DNA of 64,000 bases, taken from Plecoglossus altivelis (taxonomy: Eukaryota; Chordata; Actinopteri; Osmeriformes; Plecoglossidae). Positions within the stretch are counted from its first letter, which is position 1, and each line of letters begins with the position of its first letter. The translations under genes were made by a program, and so were the position numbers. Location of the stretch: positions 10,885,865-10,949,864 of the forward strand of contig BROE01000010.1 in the NCBI GenBank assembly GCA_036571765.1, written 5' to 3'. The notes under the pieces are model-generated. The model made no database searches and was not told the DNA's origin. It saw nothing but the letters and a program-made list of their open reading frames with translations. This document shows positions 47,223 through 60,974 of this stretch, one piece after another.

Positions 47223-47539
47223 TTAGCTGTACTCCATTTACCCCCCAACCAGGGACATGGGCCACCAGCCTGCTCATGAATATTCAGGTCCAGCTCTAGC
47301 TAATAAACGTGGTGGGCTGTATCGGGGGCACAGGGAGCACCCAGGGGGCTCAACATCCAGACTCGCTCGCAGTCACCCCTCGACCCCTTCCTCTTCACCC
47401 TCTCAGCCATCGCTACATCACATCCTCCTTCCCTTACTCTGATTCCTTCCCTCCCACCATTTCAGCCCCGTTGCTGGGGCTAGCGTTTCTCTAAAGGATG
47501 GAGTCTGGTAGTCATGTTCCTGACTGGACACCACACAGT

Positions 47540-47581
<42 letters not shown>

Positions 47582-47808
47582 GGAAACGCTTGTTTGTTGC
47601 TCTCCAGTTTTGAAAGTTCCTAGAGCACCCCCTTTCGAAACATCATTTCTCACTCCTTGTACCTGGGCTCTTACTTTCGGGCCTGGAACACACACACACA
47701 AATACACACACATCTTGCCCCTGCTCTGACACTACTCTGTTCTAATCCCCATAATCAGTCTGTGTGGTACTTATTATGAGTGGTGATGATGGGGAAAAAA
47801 GCAAGTCG

Positions 47809-47842
<34 letters not shown>

Positions 47843-48458
47843 TGGATGGGATGGGATGGGGGGGCGGAGGGGGCAAACTCCAGAAAGCTCTAACTACTCC
47901 TGCCCGCCTCTCCTCTCTCCTCCTCAAGAGGTGATAATAACAGAGGGAGCACTTTACGCCTCTCCTACACGTCCATTTACCAGGGTAGAGCTGTCATTCA
48001 GGGCCCTTTCACTGGGCTCCCAGGCTGGATTACCTGCTGCCATTTCTCCGCGCGCACACACAGGAGCTGTCAGAACCTTCTGGGCCTAGGCCGTCATCAG
48101 CGGACCAAATCCACCGTGGCTTTCAATGGGCTCCGACTCGGAGCTCGCAGCAAGTCTGTCATTTTCTTTCACCATTATAACTTAGTTGTCTTCAGCAGGC
48201 GGAAGCGTGCACTTTAAATTGCCGTGTATTTCATGTTGTCGCTGCTGAAATGGGTAGTTGCAAACTATATGCACAACAGCCAAGTGCCTTAGAGCGCGTG
48301 CGTGCTTGCGTCTCTTCCGGTGTGTGTGTGTGTGCGTGTGCGTGCGTGTGCGCGAGAGAGATTTTGCGTCCTCTATTCTGACACAGTCGCCTCAGCAATG
48401 GGAATTAAAGTCAGGGAGCATGGCAGATTCTCATAAATGGACTGTCACTCCTTATTCT

Positions 48459-48500
<42 letters not shown>

Positions 48501-51058
48501 CGCGCACACATACGCACTCAAACACACATGACCTCGCCAACCCTTCAAAACACATGCTTTTACAGGGAGGAAAACACACCACCACGAAATGCAACCAAAT
48601 GAGAAATCTAATTTCATGGGAAATTTAATAAAATAAAATAAAAAAACCCTAATGCTTCCTTCCATCTCTCCTGATTTGCCTTTTAATTACTGAGGATCGG
48701 AGCCATCAAGGACCTCAGTCTCTGGTCACACTATGCAAATCCACTGCAGATTTCCCACATGATCCCTCTTGAAAATGTCAAATTGTTTATTAGGGTGGGG
48801 ATGCAACTCGGCTGTCACCTGTGTATGTGTGCGTGTGCATGCGTGTGTATGCGTGTGTGTGTGTGTGTGCATGCGTGTGTGTGTGTGCGTGTGCATGCGT
48901 GTGTGTGTGTGTGTGTGTGTGGCAGCGCGGCTAATGCATCCGTCACATCGGCATGGCGTCATTTGCGCTGCTTCGCTGCGGATGGGGTCGCCTATTTAGA
49001 CGCAGTCTTTTGTTTCGTAAGAACTTGCTCTCAATCGACCTGCTTGCTTGAATAGAAGTTAAACAAAATCCTGTTGAAAGGAACTGATTTGAATGCTTTC
49101 GACGGCTGGTTTAAAAGCCTATAGGGACTACAGGAGACTGAGACGTCTAGAATGAAGATTGAATCACCCTAATGCATTTGTTCCTCATCAGATGAAAACC
49201 TTATTGACCTGGTTAATTGCTCGTCAGTACTGCTGAAGCAGAGTTTCAGCAAGTTGCCTGAACTGCTCCTATGAAAGGCCTGAGATGGATTTGAGGGTTA
49301 TGGATCTAATACCAGCGACAGACAGACGTCTGAATGAAGTCTGATTGCGCCATGTAGACATGCTGATTGGCCAGAGACATCAGCAGCGCACCTAAGAATG
49401 GCCGGTGATGAGTACATTGATTAGGGAAATGTCACCCTTCACCAATCACAATCCAGAGGCTTTGTGCGAGGCGATCGGAGGGCAATTGAAACCTCTTGGC
49501 GCCCGTATTTCCATAATCCAAACTCCTAAATGAATGCATATGATTAGGAATGCTCGACACGTGGACAGGGGTCCACTCAGACCTCGCTGCACGCCGACCG
49601 CAGGAGGGAAAAATCTGTTTGCCCTGGAACTTTCCATTAGCAGAGAGCAGTAGAAGCTAGAGGACTCCCTGGTGAGAGGTGTCTGCACACCGCACGCTTC
49701 AGTGTTGCCTTTCACCTGCTGGTGAGAGGCACAGTGCCATAGGCCAGAACAAAAAGGTCAGACAGGAATGTTCTGTTCCACAGACTAGCCCCCCCCCCCA
49801 CATAGACACCTGTCTGGTTATCTGTTTGTCTGTCTGTTTGTATGTCTCTCTCTTCCTTGAGTTCTCTCATGCCGTCCTTATTTAATTCCTATCATATTTT
49901 CTTTCTTTGTCTCTTTCATTTTCTCTGTCTGTTTATCTGTCTCCTTCTCTCTCGGCCCCCTCTCTCTCCCAATCTCTCCCCCTCTCCCTCTCTTCCTGTC
50001 TCTCCCTCTCTCTTCCTCTCTCTCCATCTCTCTTCCTCTCTCCCCCTGTCAGCCTGCAGGGAGAGGTCACTCGGTAATCAAACAACCAGGTTGGATAATG
50101 ATCTCATCACCCGTGACCTTGATTTTCTCCTGTCAAAGTAGAATAACGGGAGGTTATCTGATTAGAATCAATTAAATCCTTTCCCGGCACCCCAGGGGGC
50201 GTCCTGTATTTAAATGAAGGAGCCTCACGTCGGGAGAGCCACCGTGTTGTGAGTTCTGGGACTTGAACAACCTCTTCATATCCAGCTTTGGTCATTCAAC
50301 ACACAGACTGCTCTGAGAGGAAGGGTCTTAACCAACCATGTTACCTCAACACTACAGTGCAGACATGCGTAGTGTGCGAGTAGCCCGCTGTCTGTTGACC
50401 CCCTGACCAGTGTCTGGTAGCAAAGTAGTCTGCACACACACACACACACACACACGCGTGCGCTCCAGTGACCTCCATGTCAGATCACACTGCTCATTAG
50501 CTCCTAATGGGGCGAGACATCCAGACAGTAACCTGAGCCGGGCTGGGGTTGTGGGGGAGCAGAGTCGGAGCTCGTCGCTCGGGCTGACGGCACAGCCGCA
50601 CGCCGGACGCCTGACAGCGATGACTCCGCCGAGATTTTACAGCCGGTCTGAACGATCCTTTTGGAAGAGTGATTTTCCACGGTCAACTCCTATGTGACGA
50701 TCGCAGTCAACAGCAAATGATATCAGCATCCTTGTGATGGATGATATGTTGCTGCTTGGCTTGAGATTGTTGGAGAGTGCAGAGGCTGATCTTCTCACAA
50801 ATGATCTAATTATGAAACTGGGTTGTTTACAGTGCAGTACCACGCAGACTCTGACCAAAGGAGCCACGCCATCTGGTTTCAAAGCTGACTTTGCCAGTGT
50901 GTGTGTGTGTTTGTGTTCCAGCACCCCCACTGTCTGTCCCTGCTCTGTCCTGCCTCCACTGCTAATAGCTCAAATCAAGAGTAAGTCACACTCTGTGTGG
51001 GTGTGTATTCATATACAGCCCTGCCAGGGGGGTTAGAAGGGTTAACTGGACTAAGGAA

Positions 51059-51117
<59 letters not shown>

Positions 51118-52355
51118 AGGGGGAACCCTTAACAGTCCTCCTGTTGCTGTCACCGCCCTGCGTCTGCATCTGCTTCCATTGTCCTGTGCTCGTCCCCTGC
51201 CGGTGGCATCACGCCCTCGCCCCTGTTATTTCAACGATCCTTGTCATCCTCACGCACTCTCCACCTTCATGAAGGGACTCGTCTTGATTGGGAGCTAATC
51301 TCTGGGAATAATGTACAGCACAGCCTACTTGAAGAACTCAGTAGATCACTTGTCGGACTCGGCCTGGTTGAGGCCGGACACAGGGGAGAGGCCGACGTCT
51401 ACACGCGTTCTGTCTGCATTTGTATTACGTCTTCACCATCCTCCACCCTATCTATCCCCCTCCCACTCACCTATCCACCCACCTACCTACCTACCTACCT
51501 ACCTACCCCACCCACTCTCACCTCCACATCTGTCTGCATTTGCATTACATGCACCATCCTCCACCCTATCTAATTGCCTTGCACTCACTCACTCACCCAC
51601 CCCACCCACCCATCCACTCACCCACCCCACCCACTCTCACCTCCACATCTGTCTGCCTTTCACCCAACCCACGGAGTGTACCTTAACTAAGCCCACGCCG
51701 GCTATAAAGTCGTCTCTTTGAAGTACATAGAGTACATCTGAACCGTCACACGAACCAATCATTTCAACCCCCTCTTCCCCCATCCACCCCTCCCTCTCCT
51801 CAGTGTCGATTTCCCAGCCCAGGCTAACCTACTGGCCCCTGTGTCATTGTCTAATGGGGAGCGGAACAGGGGGTTGAGACTGCTAGGTGTCTATTGAGTG
51901 CTTATTAAGAGCGTTTAAATAGTCATTAAGATGGCTAATTGTGTATCAAAAGACTATTAAGCGTCTGCCAGCGTTGATTAGTTGGTAGGGAAACTATGCA
52001 AATGGACTTGGGCAAACGGAGAGGGTGGTCATCAACAAAAGAGAAGGGTGACACGGGAGGAAGAGGCAGGAAAAGAGGAAAGAACGGGCGGGAAGGAATT
52101 CTGAAAGGAGTGAAATGGATGGAAGAAAGAGCTACAGGTGACTGGCCCTCCAGCCTTGCTGCTCTAAGTTAATCAGTCCTTCCAAGGCTGTGTCCTGGGC
52201 CCTTCAGGGAGCTAGGTGAGGGAGGGAAGGAGGGGGAGAGAGAGAGAAGGAGGGAGGGTAGGAGGGGAAAGGGCTGGAGGGAGCAGCTGGCCTTGCCTGG
52301 GCCACGGGGGAGACAGAAAAGGCTGATTATTAGCGCCTCACTCGAACAGTTTGTG

Positions 52356-52386
<31 letters not shown>

Positions 52387-53980
52387 GTGCGAAGGGGTGG
52401 AGGAGGTGAGGGGGTAGGACAGGACACAGCAAGGGCCCAGCTTACTGTTAGTGATGTGTTTGTACTGTAGGGGGGATGGATTTGCTGTGTGGGAGTGATG
52501 AATGGTTGTTTTTTTTCTCTTTTCTGTTGTGGCTTTGAGAAATACGAGGCCCCCATCTCTCCCATTCCTCCCCAATTCCCCCAGTCTCCTGGGCGTCGAT
52601 GTGATTTATGGAGAGTTTACCCTCTCCCTTTATGAGTGTGCATAAATAATAATATGAGCTGTCACCAGGCAAAGTGTGCGTGTGTTTGTGTAAGTGTGTG
52701 TGTGTCTAGAGAGTGGGCACTAGGTAGTGCTCCATCACAGTGGTTGAAAGTAGAGATCAGGTGTGGGAGATAGAAGCAGCTTCTCCCTCCCTACTGCGAG
52801 AGAGGGTGGGGCGAGGAAGAGGGAGAGAAAGGGAAAGAGGGAGAGGCAGAGGGAGAGGCAGAGAGGGACAGGCAGAGAGATGGTGAAATGACCCATACTT
52901 GTACTTAATTTCACCAGGGTAGGACACAGCCTGCTATCTCTGAATTGTGTGCGTGTATGCGTGTGCGTGTGCGTGCGCAGTGGTCGTATTTGCACGTGTG
53001 TGTGCTTGCCTGTATGGGGGAGGTCAGTCCGAAGCCAGGTGTGTATTACAAGGGGCTAATCCAGCACATCTGGAGATATGTTATAGATACACAGCAGAGG
53101 AGAGGCAGGATTAGCGGAGTCTCTATAGTAATCTATCCAATTTTCTACTTGTTTAAACAGCACAGACGACTTGCATTCCTCTGATAGTTCTGTTCCGTGT
53201 GTGTGTGTGTGTGTGTGTGTGGTACTGTGCATCAGTACCTCATGGCTCCTTAGTAACGGCTTTGTGTTTATTTATATCCTGAAACGTTTCAAGCTGCTGC
53301 ACTGCAGACTTCACGCTGAACCCCCGCAACAAGCAGAGCAACCTTGCAACCTCGCAGCAACCTTACAGCCTTACGGCAAACGCTCAAGCTCACGTGCAAC
53401 CTCACAGCAACCACAAACGACCTCACAGACAAACGGGCATGCTCACAAGCGACCTCACGGACAAATGGGCATGCTCACAAGCGACCTCACGGACAAATGG
53501 GCATGCTCACAAGCGACCTCACAGACAAGCGACCTCACAGACAAACGGGCGCGCTCGCAAGCAACCTCGCAGACTAAGGTATAAGCTCCCAGCAACCTCC
53601 CAGCAGTCAATACAACCTCGCAACCTCCCCTCCTCCTAACCGGCCTGGCACGCCCTCCTCACAGACCCAGCAGCCTGCCACGGCTTGTTTACAGATGTAT
53701 GCATTTGAAATTTGGCTACAGCAGCCAATCTATTTTTAAGGAGCAGCTTTTCCTTGTTGTCAGAACGGTGTACATCCACGCTGGTGGCCTAGCTGGGGCG
53801 CCCGTGGAGGGATGGAGGAAACAGAACAGGTTTACAGGACAAATGTGCAGAGTCTTTCAGAGAGATTTGAACCGGGGGTTTAAGAGGAAGTCGCACTGTA
53901 AGCCGTGCGCAGGTATTGTAGACTTCTGACAGGTCGAGTTTTCCGACGGGAAGAATAAGAGAGGGAGAGAAAATGAGAGG

Positions 53981-54034
<54 letters not shown>

Positions 54035-54390
54035 AGGGGGGGAAAGATGATTGGGTTACCACACTACTGTCAGGATGCAGGGTGCGCCTGCTGAATTATG
54101 CATCCCACTTTCAAAGGAGGGAGCGAGAGGAAGAGAATGAGGGGGACTCTTTAAGATAAATGACAAGCACACAAAAGCCAAGGATCTCAATACAGTGGTG
54201 TCGCGCAAACGCACCACGGCCGACAGAGGGATAAGAGAGGAGAAGAGAAATGGATTGATTAAAGAGAGGAAGGGGATGAGATTGGGAAAGTGTGTGTGTG
54301 TGTGTGTGTCTGTGTGTGTGTGTGTGTGTGTGGAAAGTTGCAGTGACCGCAATCATTGCTAGGTGGCACTGTGTGTCTGTTTGTAGAGAA

Positions 54391-54433
<43 letters not shown>

Positions 54434-56639
54434 AGAAAGATGTTCTATTGCTCCAAGTTATATTGTATAGTCACTAGTGTGTGAGACGATATGTCTGTGT
54501 GTAAACTACATCCTAAGACTTGCAGTGGTTGGAAGAATGAAGAATGAAGCACACCATACTAACAAAGCCATGTACACCAATTACCACATCCTATACTGCC
54601 CTGGCTCTTGGTACCACACTGTCATTCATCTATGTGTGTGTGTGTGTGTGTGTGCTCTTCCATTGAGGCTCAGATGGGTTCCACACCCCAGAGATAATCT
54701 CTCTCACACACACACAAACATCCTTGCTGTTTATGACTGGAAGGTGAAGTTCTAGACACCTCGTTGCTGGCTGTGAGAAGGGTCGAGGGCGCATCGCGGA
54801 CATCTTCCACACGTCCAAGTCATGCTCCGCCCTCGACCGGCACGTAGGCCGTCATCTTCTCCACCACGACAACCTGCGCTGGCTCATTAGCAAGGGGGGG
54901 GGTGGCGAGGGAGGCGGGGCGGCGAGGGAGGCGGGGCGGCTGAGGTGTTTTCATTAGCGAAGAAGCTTAGCAGTGAGCCTGAGTTCCAGTAACGGTATCG
55001 TCAGTTTTGAGACGACCCAAAGTGTTTGGAGCCGTGGCACCCCTTCAGCATGTGTCAGCACCTTTTTTTGGGCTCATGTCAGCAGATGTCAGCTCTCTCT
55101 TGGGTAACTTAGCACCCTTTAGCTCACGTGAGCTTTTTAGCTTCCCTTTTGATTCCTGGCTGTCAGTGTCTCTGTCACTCTCTTTATCGCTTGTCTCTCC
55201 TCTCCTCTATTTATCTCCTCTCCCTATCCTTTCCTCTCCTGTCCTGTCCTCTCCTGTCCTCTCCTGTCCTATCCTCTCCTCTACTCTCCTGTCCTGTCCT
55301 CTCCTCTCCTGTCCTGTCCTCTCCTGTCCCCTCCTGTCCTCTCCTCTCCTGGCTGACACTATCAGTGAGAGAAGGAGGGAGACAGCATCAAGGAGCAAGC
55401 CTGAGACAGTAGGAAATCAGAAAGAAATAAAGATAAAGGAATCGGAGGCAGAGAGGCCTCCTTCCATCCATCCATCCATCACTCCCTGGGTGTGTTCTCT
55501 CTGTCAAGGCCGGTTATTCCTCCCTCCCTCCCTCCCTCCCTCCCTCTCTCTCTCCCAGCAGACGGGGGGAGCAGGCCCGCATGGTGTGCTGGCGGGCTGT
55601 CCAGGTGTCAGAGTATTGGATTATGGGAGTTTGAGGCAGAAGCATGATGGATGGTTTGTTCTGCCTCTCCCTCCCCTCTCTCCCTGCTTATTGTTTCTGC
55701 CTTCGCACATCAGCAACGGATGCAGATGATTTAGAGGCACGCTGGCATGCATGCACACCCTTCCCGACCCCTTCTCCAGGCGCGTGTGTGAGCGTGCGCG
55801 CTTGGTGTGCGTACGTGCGTGTGCGTGTGCGTATCGCCACCTCTTTCTTCTCTGTTGTTTGTTTTCCTTTCTCTGGGCTACAGTCCTTCTTTCTTTCATT
55901 AAGTGGTCATTTCCTATGCCAAATCCATTTAATGAGAGTGTCACGCCACCAAACACTAATTCATCAAACGCCAGAGTCAAGACAGCGTGTCCAGGCCTCG
56001 TCTGTCTCTCTCTCTCTCTCTGTCTCTCTCTCTCTGTCTCTCTCTCTCTCTGTCTCTCTCTCTCTGTCTCGCTCTCTCTCTGTCTCTCTCTCTCTGTCTC
56101 GCTCTCTCTCTCCTCCACGCTCTTTTCCCGGCATTTGAACCTCCTCCCTCTGTCGTTCCCGCCCCCCCGTCCCACCGTCCCCCTCTCCTCTCCATCTCCA
56201 TCTCACGGAGACAGCTGTGTCATTGTGTTTGACGGGTTCTGATTCTGTTGTCAGATTTCATTTGTCCATTAATACCTTACATACACACCTTCATATCCTG
56301 TTGGCTGGAGTGGGGGTGTGTGTGTGTGCGTGCGTGCGTGCCACACGCAGTGATGAACTATGTTCACGGTTTTTAGCTTCATCAGATGACTTAGTCGTAT
56401 GAATACAAATGGAGCTGGAGGAGAGATGAGTGTGCTGGCCTGATTGGGTGTGGGAGGTTGGTATGCACCTGGTGTGCTGGCACAGGGCACAGGAGAGGGC
56501 TCCATCTCACCGCTACATCAAACGTGGGGAAGTTGCAGACTGTTGTCTCTGGCAATTCTGTCTGTCTGTCTGTTGGCTTCATGTCTTTTTCTGTTTTTCT
56601 CTCTCTCTGACCCTTTCCCTCCATTCGTCCCAGACGTGC

Positions 56640-56674
<35 letters not shown>

Positions 56675-57602
56675 CTCTTTCTCTCTCTTTCTTTCTCTGA
56701 TTCCCGTGATTCCTCCCAGCCACGCCCTCTCTCTCTCTGCCTCTGTGCCAGAGGCAGGCCCCACGCTGCTGCAGGGCAGATCAATCAAACACAGCCTCAG
56801 AGAGGAATGGCTTCTTATCACTGTGGACATGTGTGTGTGTGTGTGTGTGTGCGTGCATGCATGCTTGTGTGTATGTGAAGACACGTCTGATGATATAACT
56901 GCACTGCATCATGCAATCCGGATCCCTAAGATGAACACAACTCTGTGTGTGTGTGTGTGTGTGCGTGCGTGTGTGCGTGCGTGCGTGCGTGTGCATCTTC
57001 CAGCTGATGGCCATGTTTGAGCAACAGGAGGTCCAGCGGGTGGCGTCGGTGAGCCCAGCCGCTAGCGACTCCACGGGCGCGTCCAGCCCCGAGTCGGACT
57101 CCTACGAGCCCCTGCTCGCCTCCCTGGAGCCGATGGGACACGGCGAGATCGAGGTCACCGCCACCACCCTCCAAGCCAGTACGTATACCCGAGACGCACC
57201 GACTGGTGTTCACGTGTTGGACTGCAGATGCTGATGTCCCGCCCCCCCCGTGTCCTGGTGTGACATGTCAGCAGGTTGTGAGAACGCAGACCCACCGTGA
57301 TGATCGTGATGATCGCCTGATAGGGCGTGGTGTTGGCGTGTTGAAGTTGTTAAGTCATGATGACTCGACAGTCTACCTCATGTTCTACTGTGTGATATCT
57401 TCCTCCCCACTCTGCATCGCTCTTGTAAGCAGTAGTTCTCTCTCTCTCTCTCTTACCCCTCTCTCTCTCCCCCTTTCTTTCTCTAACCCCCCTCCCCCAC
57501 CGCCACACACACCCCTCACCTTATCTCAGTTGGTGGGTAACCAATGTCACAGTGCCAGCCCCTTCACTGACCTAGTATTGCCCCTATCCCTCTCCTCCCT
57601 GC

Positions 57603-57637
<35 letters not shown>

Positions 57638-57651
57638 CCACCCTCTCTCTT

Positions 57652-57687
<36 letters not shown>

Positions 57688-58275
57688 ACCCCCCACTCCA
57701 CCATTCACCACTAACCACCTGCCAGTCCCTGACCCACACCTTCACCCCTCCAACCGCTCCCCAGCAACACCCTCTCAGTGCTGGGGCCACGGTCGGTCAC
57801 ATACCCCCCCCCCCTTAGCTCTCCTGCTATGGCTCCTCTACTAAGTGGATTAGCACAGTAGCCTGTTAGCATGCCCTGGGTCCAGCAGAGCGTGAATTCA
57901 TTTCAATGCCCCCTTTTCAGCCAGACAGAGCCCTTTCCTGCCTGCCCCCCCCCCTTCTCTCTTTGGACCCTGACTAACATAGTTATGATGTGACCCTGTG
58001 AAGCCCCCCCATGAGAAGGAGACCGATTCAATAAAGCTGCTTTTGTTATCCAGACCTCCACACCCTCACAAAAGGCCTTCCCGTCCTATAACACACACAC
58101 ACACACTCACACATACACACACACATACATACCACACACAAACCGTCCAGCCGTAGCCATGAATATGTAAGGGAAGCCATGTGAGTCCTGGAGTTTGTGA
58201 GGGCTTTGTCACTTAACCAGATCAACAGTTAGCTCAGTTATTACTGCACACACAGCTGTCCCTCAACCCCTCCTT

Positions 58276-58308
<33 letters not shown>

Positions 58309-59415
58309 ACCAGCAGGCGACAGTCAAGAAAGACTAGTTGAGAGAGAGTACACACAGGAAATATCCTGCCAATATTGTGCTGGCCTTTTCATTGCATATC
58401 CCCACACCAGCAGCAGCGTTCAGCGGTGGCATCTCTCTGGACGCTGTAAGGTTGGAAATAAGATTGTTAAAGCATTAACTTGAGATACTGCTGCTGTAAG
58501 CCAGCCAATAGCATGCCAAAAGAACTGTTGAGTCATTCAACCTGCCCCCTCCACTAGAAAGGCCTGTGTGTGTGTGTGTCAGGGCTGTGTGTGTGTCAGG
58601 GCTGTGTGCGTGTGTGTGTGTCAGGGCTGTGTGTGTGTGTGTGTGTGTCAGGGCTGTATGTGTGTGTCCGGGCGGTATGTGTGCGTCCGGGCTGTATGTG
58701 TGCATCAGGGCTGTGTGTGTGTGTGTGTGTCAGGGCTGTATGTGTGTGTCCGGGCGGTATGTGTGCATCAGGGCTGTGTGTGTGTGTGTGTGTGTAAGGA
58801 CTGTGTGTGTGCATCAGTGCTGTGTGTACGTCAGGGCTGTGTGTGTGCACCTCAGGGCTGTTTGTGTGTCAGGATTGTGTGTGTACATCAGGGCTGTGTG
58901 TGTGTGTGTGTATCAGGGCTGTGTGTGTGTGTGTGTATCAGGGCTGTGTGTGCATCACGGCTGTGTGTGCATCAGGGCTGTGTGTGCATCAGGACTGTGT
59001 GTGTGTGTCAGGGCTGTGTGTGTGCGTCAGGGCTGTGTGTGCGTCAGGATTGTGTGTGTGTGTACGTGTGTGTAATGGAAGTTGTTCAGTAGTGTGAGGA
59101 TCAGGTTTGAACAGTGCGATTGAGCCCCCGGTGGGGTGATTAGACCTGCATCGATCCCTGGACTGCACAAACACACTTGTCCTCACACACACAGTCTTCC
59201 TCTCGGCCACGCGCAACCTTTTTCCACACGCGCAACACCCGCGCACACACCCATGCTCCCGTAAACACATGGATACACCTTCCCTGAGACACGCACACAC
59301 TCACCCAGCGGTCTGGAGGAAGTAAGGCAGTCCTTATCACATCGTCCCATGAGTACCCACAGCTTGAGCGCTGTATTGATCGTGAGGAGACAAGACCACC
59401 CTGCCTGTGGCGCTG

Positions 59416-59466
<51 letters not shown>

Positions 59467-60664
59467 CTCTCTGAGGCACGGTGTCCTGTCAGTGCTCTAA
59501 AAAGGCTGGAGTGTGAGCAGAATGGGAGGAATCACCAGCTGGTTAGATGGAAGGCCACATTAGAAGTGGAGGGGGGGTTTAGTTGCTTATAAATTAGCAG
59601 TTGGCTTCATGTTTTTGTAATGCTGATAATCACTTGAGTGAAAACTGTCCTTACTGCATGGCAGTCCCAATGACTCCACCCTCTCCCGCAGATACTCCGC
59701 TATTGGTGAGGAGCAGCAGTGACTCCGCCCTCGCCCCGCCCCTGCAGACCTTCCTGTCCCTGGAGACGCCCCCGCCCTCAGAGACGCCCCCGCCCCTGGA
59801 CAGGCCGTCGCCCCAGCCTGGTGACCACCACAGCAGCCAGACAGCAGAGCCGGTGAGACAAACGCAGCCAGGGTCCCTGATGGTCAGACGTTTATTCAGC
59901 TCCACCAGGTCTCAGCTTTAAGCAGAGGCTTCCATCCACCTCTTAAAGGGTTAACCATGCACATTCACTTCTCACTGGTTAGAGGCCAGCGTGTCGATGC
60001 GTTTGCGCTCACACCTCTCACCTTTCCCTTTGCTCAGACTCAAGCACACACACTCGACTAGGGGCCTGTCCCTGTGTGTGTGTGTCTGCGCGCGCGTGCA
60101 TGTGCGCGTGCGTGCGTGTGCCCCCCCCCCCATCTCTCCTCCGCCTCTGTCTCTGGGCGGAACACTGCCAACAGCACCAGGGTTGTTTCCATCTCCTGAA
60201 GTACCTGCAACCCCCTCCCCCCCCCTCTCTCATTCTCTCCCCTCCATCCCTCCCTCCCAATTGTTCCATTTCTCCCTCTCCCCCCCCCCTCTCCCAGCCC
60301 CTGTGGTCTCATTTCCTATCACAGGGCTTGTTGTTATTTCTTAGAGCAAACTGCACCTGAGGTACTCTCCAAGACCTGCCTCTGAGCCTTCTCCGCCAAA
60401 TGCCGTTTTTTTCGCTGCCCTTACTCACTAACACACACACACGCAGTATGTACCATATGGGCTTGGCTGTGATTGCCTGCGGAGGTGGTGATGTGCTTCC
60501 CAGGGTCTGGGTCGTTCGTGCTCTTGTGCCTGGTCCAGCTAAGCCAGGACAAAGGAAGCATGTTTATTTCCTGTGTGATGGGAAGGCTGCTTCCAAATCT
60601 ATTTGTTCCTCTCTTGAGTGGAGAGAGATGAAAGAGAAAGACACAGGTAGAGAGGAGAGCAAGA

Positions 60665-60696
<32 letters not shown>

Positions 60697-60906
60697 GATG
60701 GAGAGAGAGAGAAGATGGAGAGAAGAGGGAGAGAGAGAGGGAGAGAGAAGAGGGAGAGAGGGAGAGAGGGTGAGGAGATCGAGGAAAAACACTATTTTGG
60801 CGGTTGAAGACCCGAGGCAAGACTTTGAAAGGGTCAGCGTTTCAAGTGCTCTCCTTTCAGAGATGGACTGCCATTACCACCCCGCTCTCTGCTGCCTTTT
60901 CTTCTG

Positions 60907-60974
<68 letters not shown>

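Larger units (their letters stand above)
45293..57003 (+). other. pard3b: Par-3 gene intron 2 (11.7 kb)
   Basis: A long first-domain intron, as expected for this family. It is packed with simple repeats and minisatellites (listed separately) separated by unique AT-rich blocks (for example 46770-46870, 50090-50180 and 51885-52010) that look like candidate conserved non-coding elements. No further exon was recognised. Confidence 0.65.
57179..59691 (+). other. pard3b: Par-3 gene intron 3
   Basis: Repeat-dominated: CT tracts (57435-57485, 57604-57690), a CA tract (58278-58308), the GT/TCAGGGCTG minisatellite (58566-59075) and a CA tract (59417-59463). No exon is seen. Confidence 0.65.

Noticed and set aside
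40169..52003. Three perfect POU octamers ATGCAAAT (40169, 48733, 51996)
   Set aside because: About two are expected by chance on two strands of 64 kb, so their number is not informative.
53418..53561. Possible CRISPR-like array
   Set aside because: Copies are directly adjacent with no spacers, and the context is vertebrate; it is a minisatellite.
55007..55729. 240-aa open frame on the + strand
   Set aside because: Its central part translates the TCCTG/TCCTC pentamer array and pyrimidine tracts; lack of stops is due to composition.
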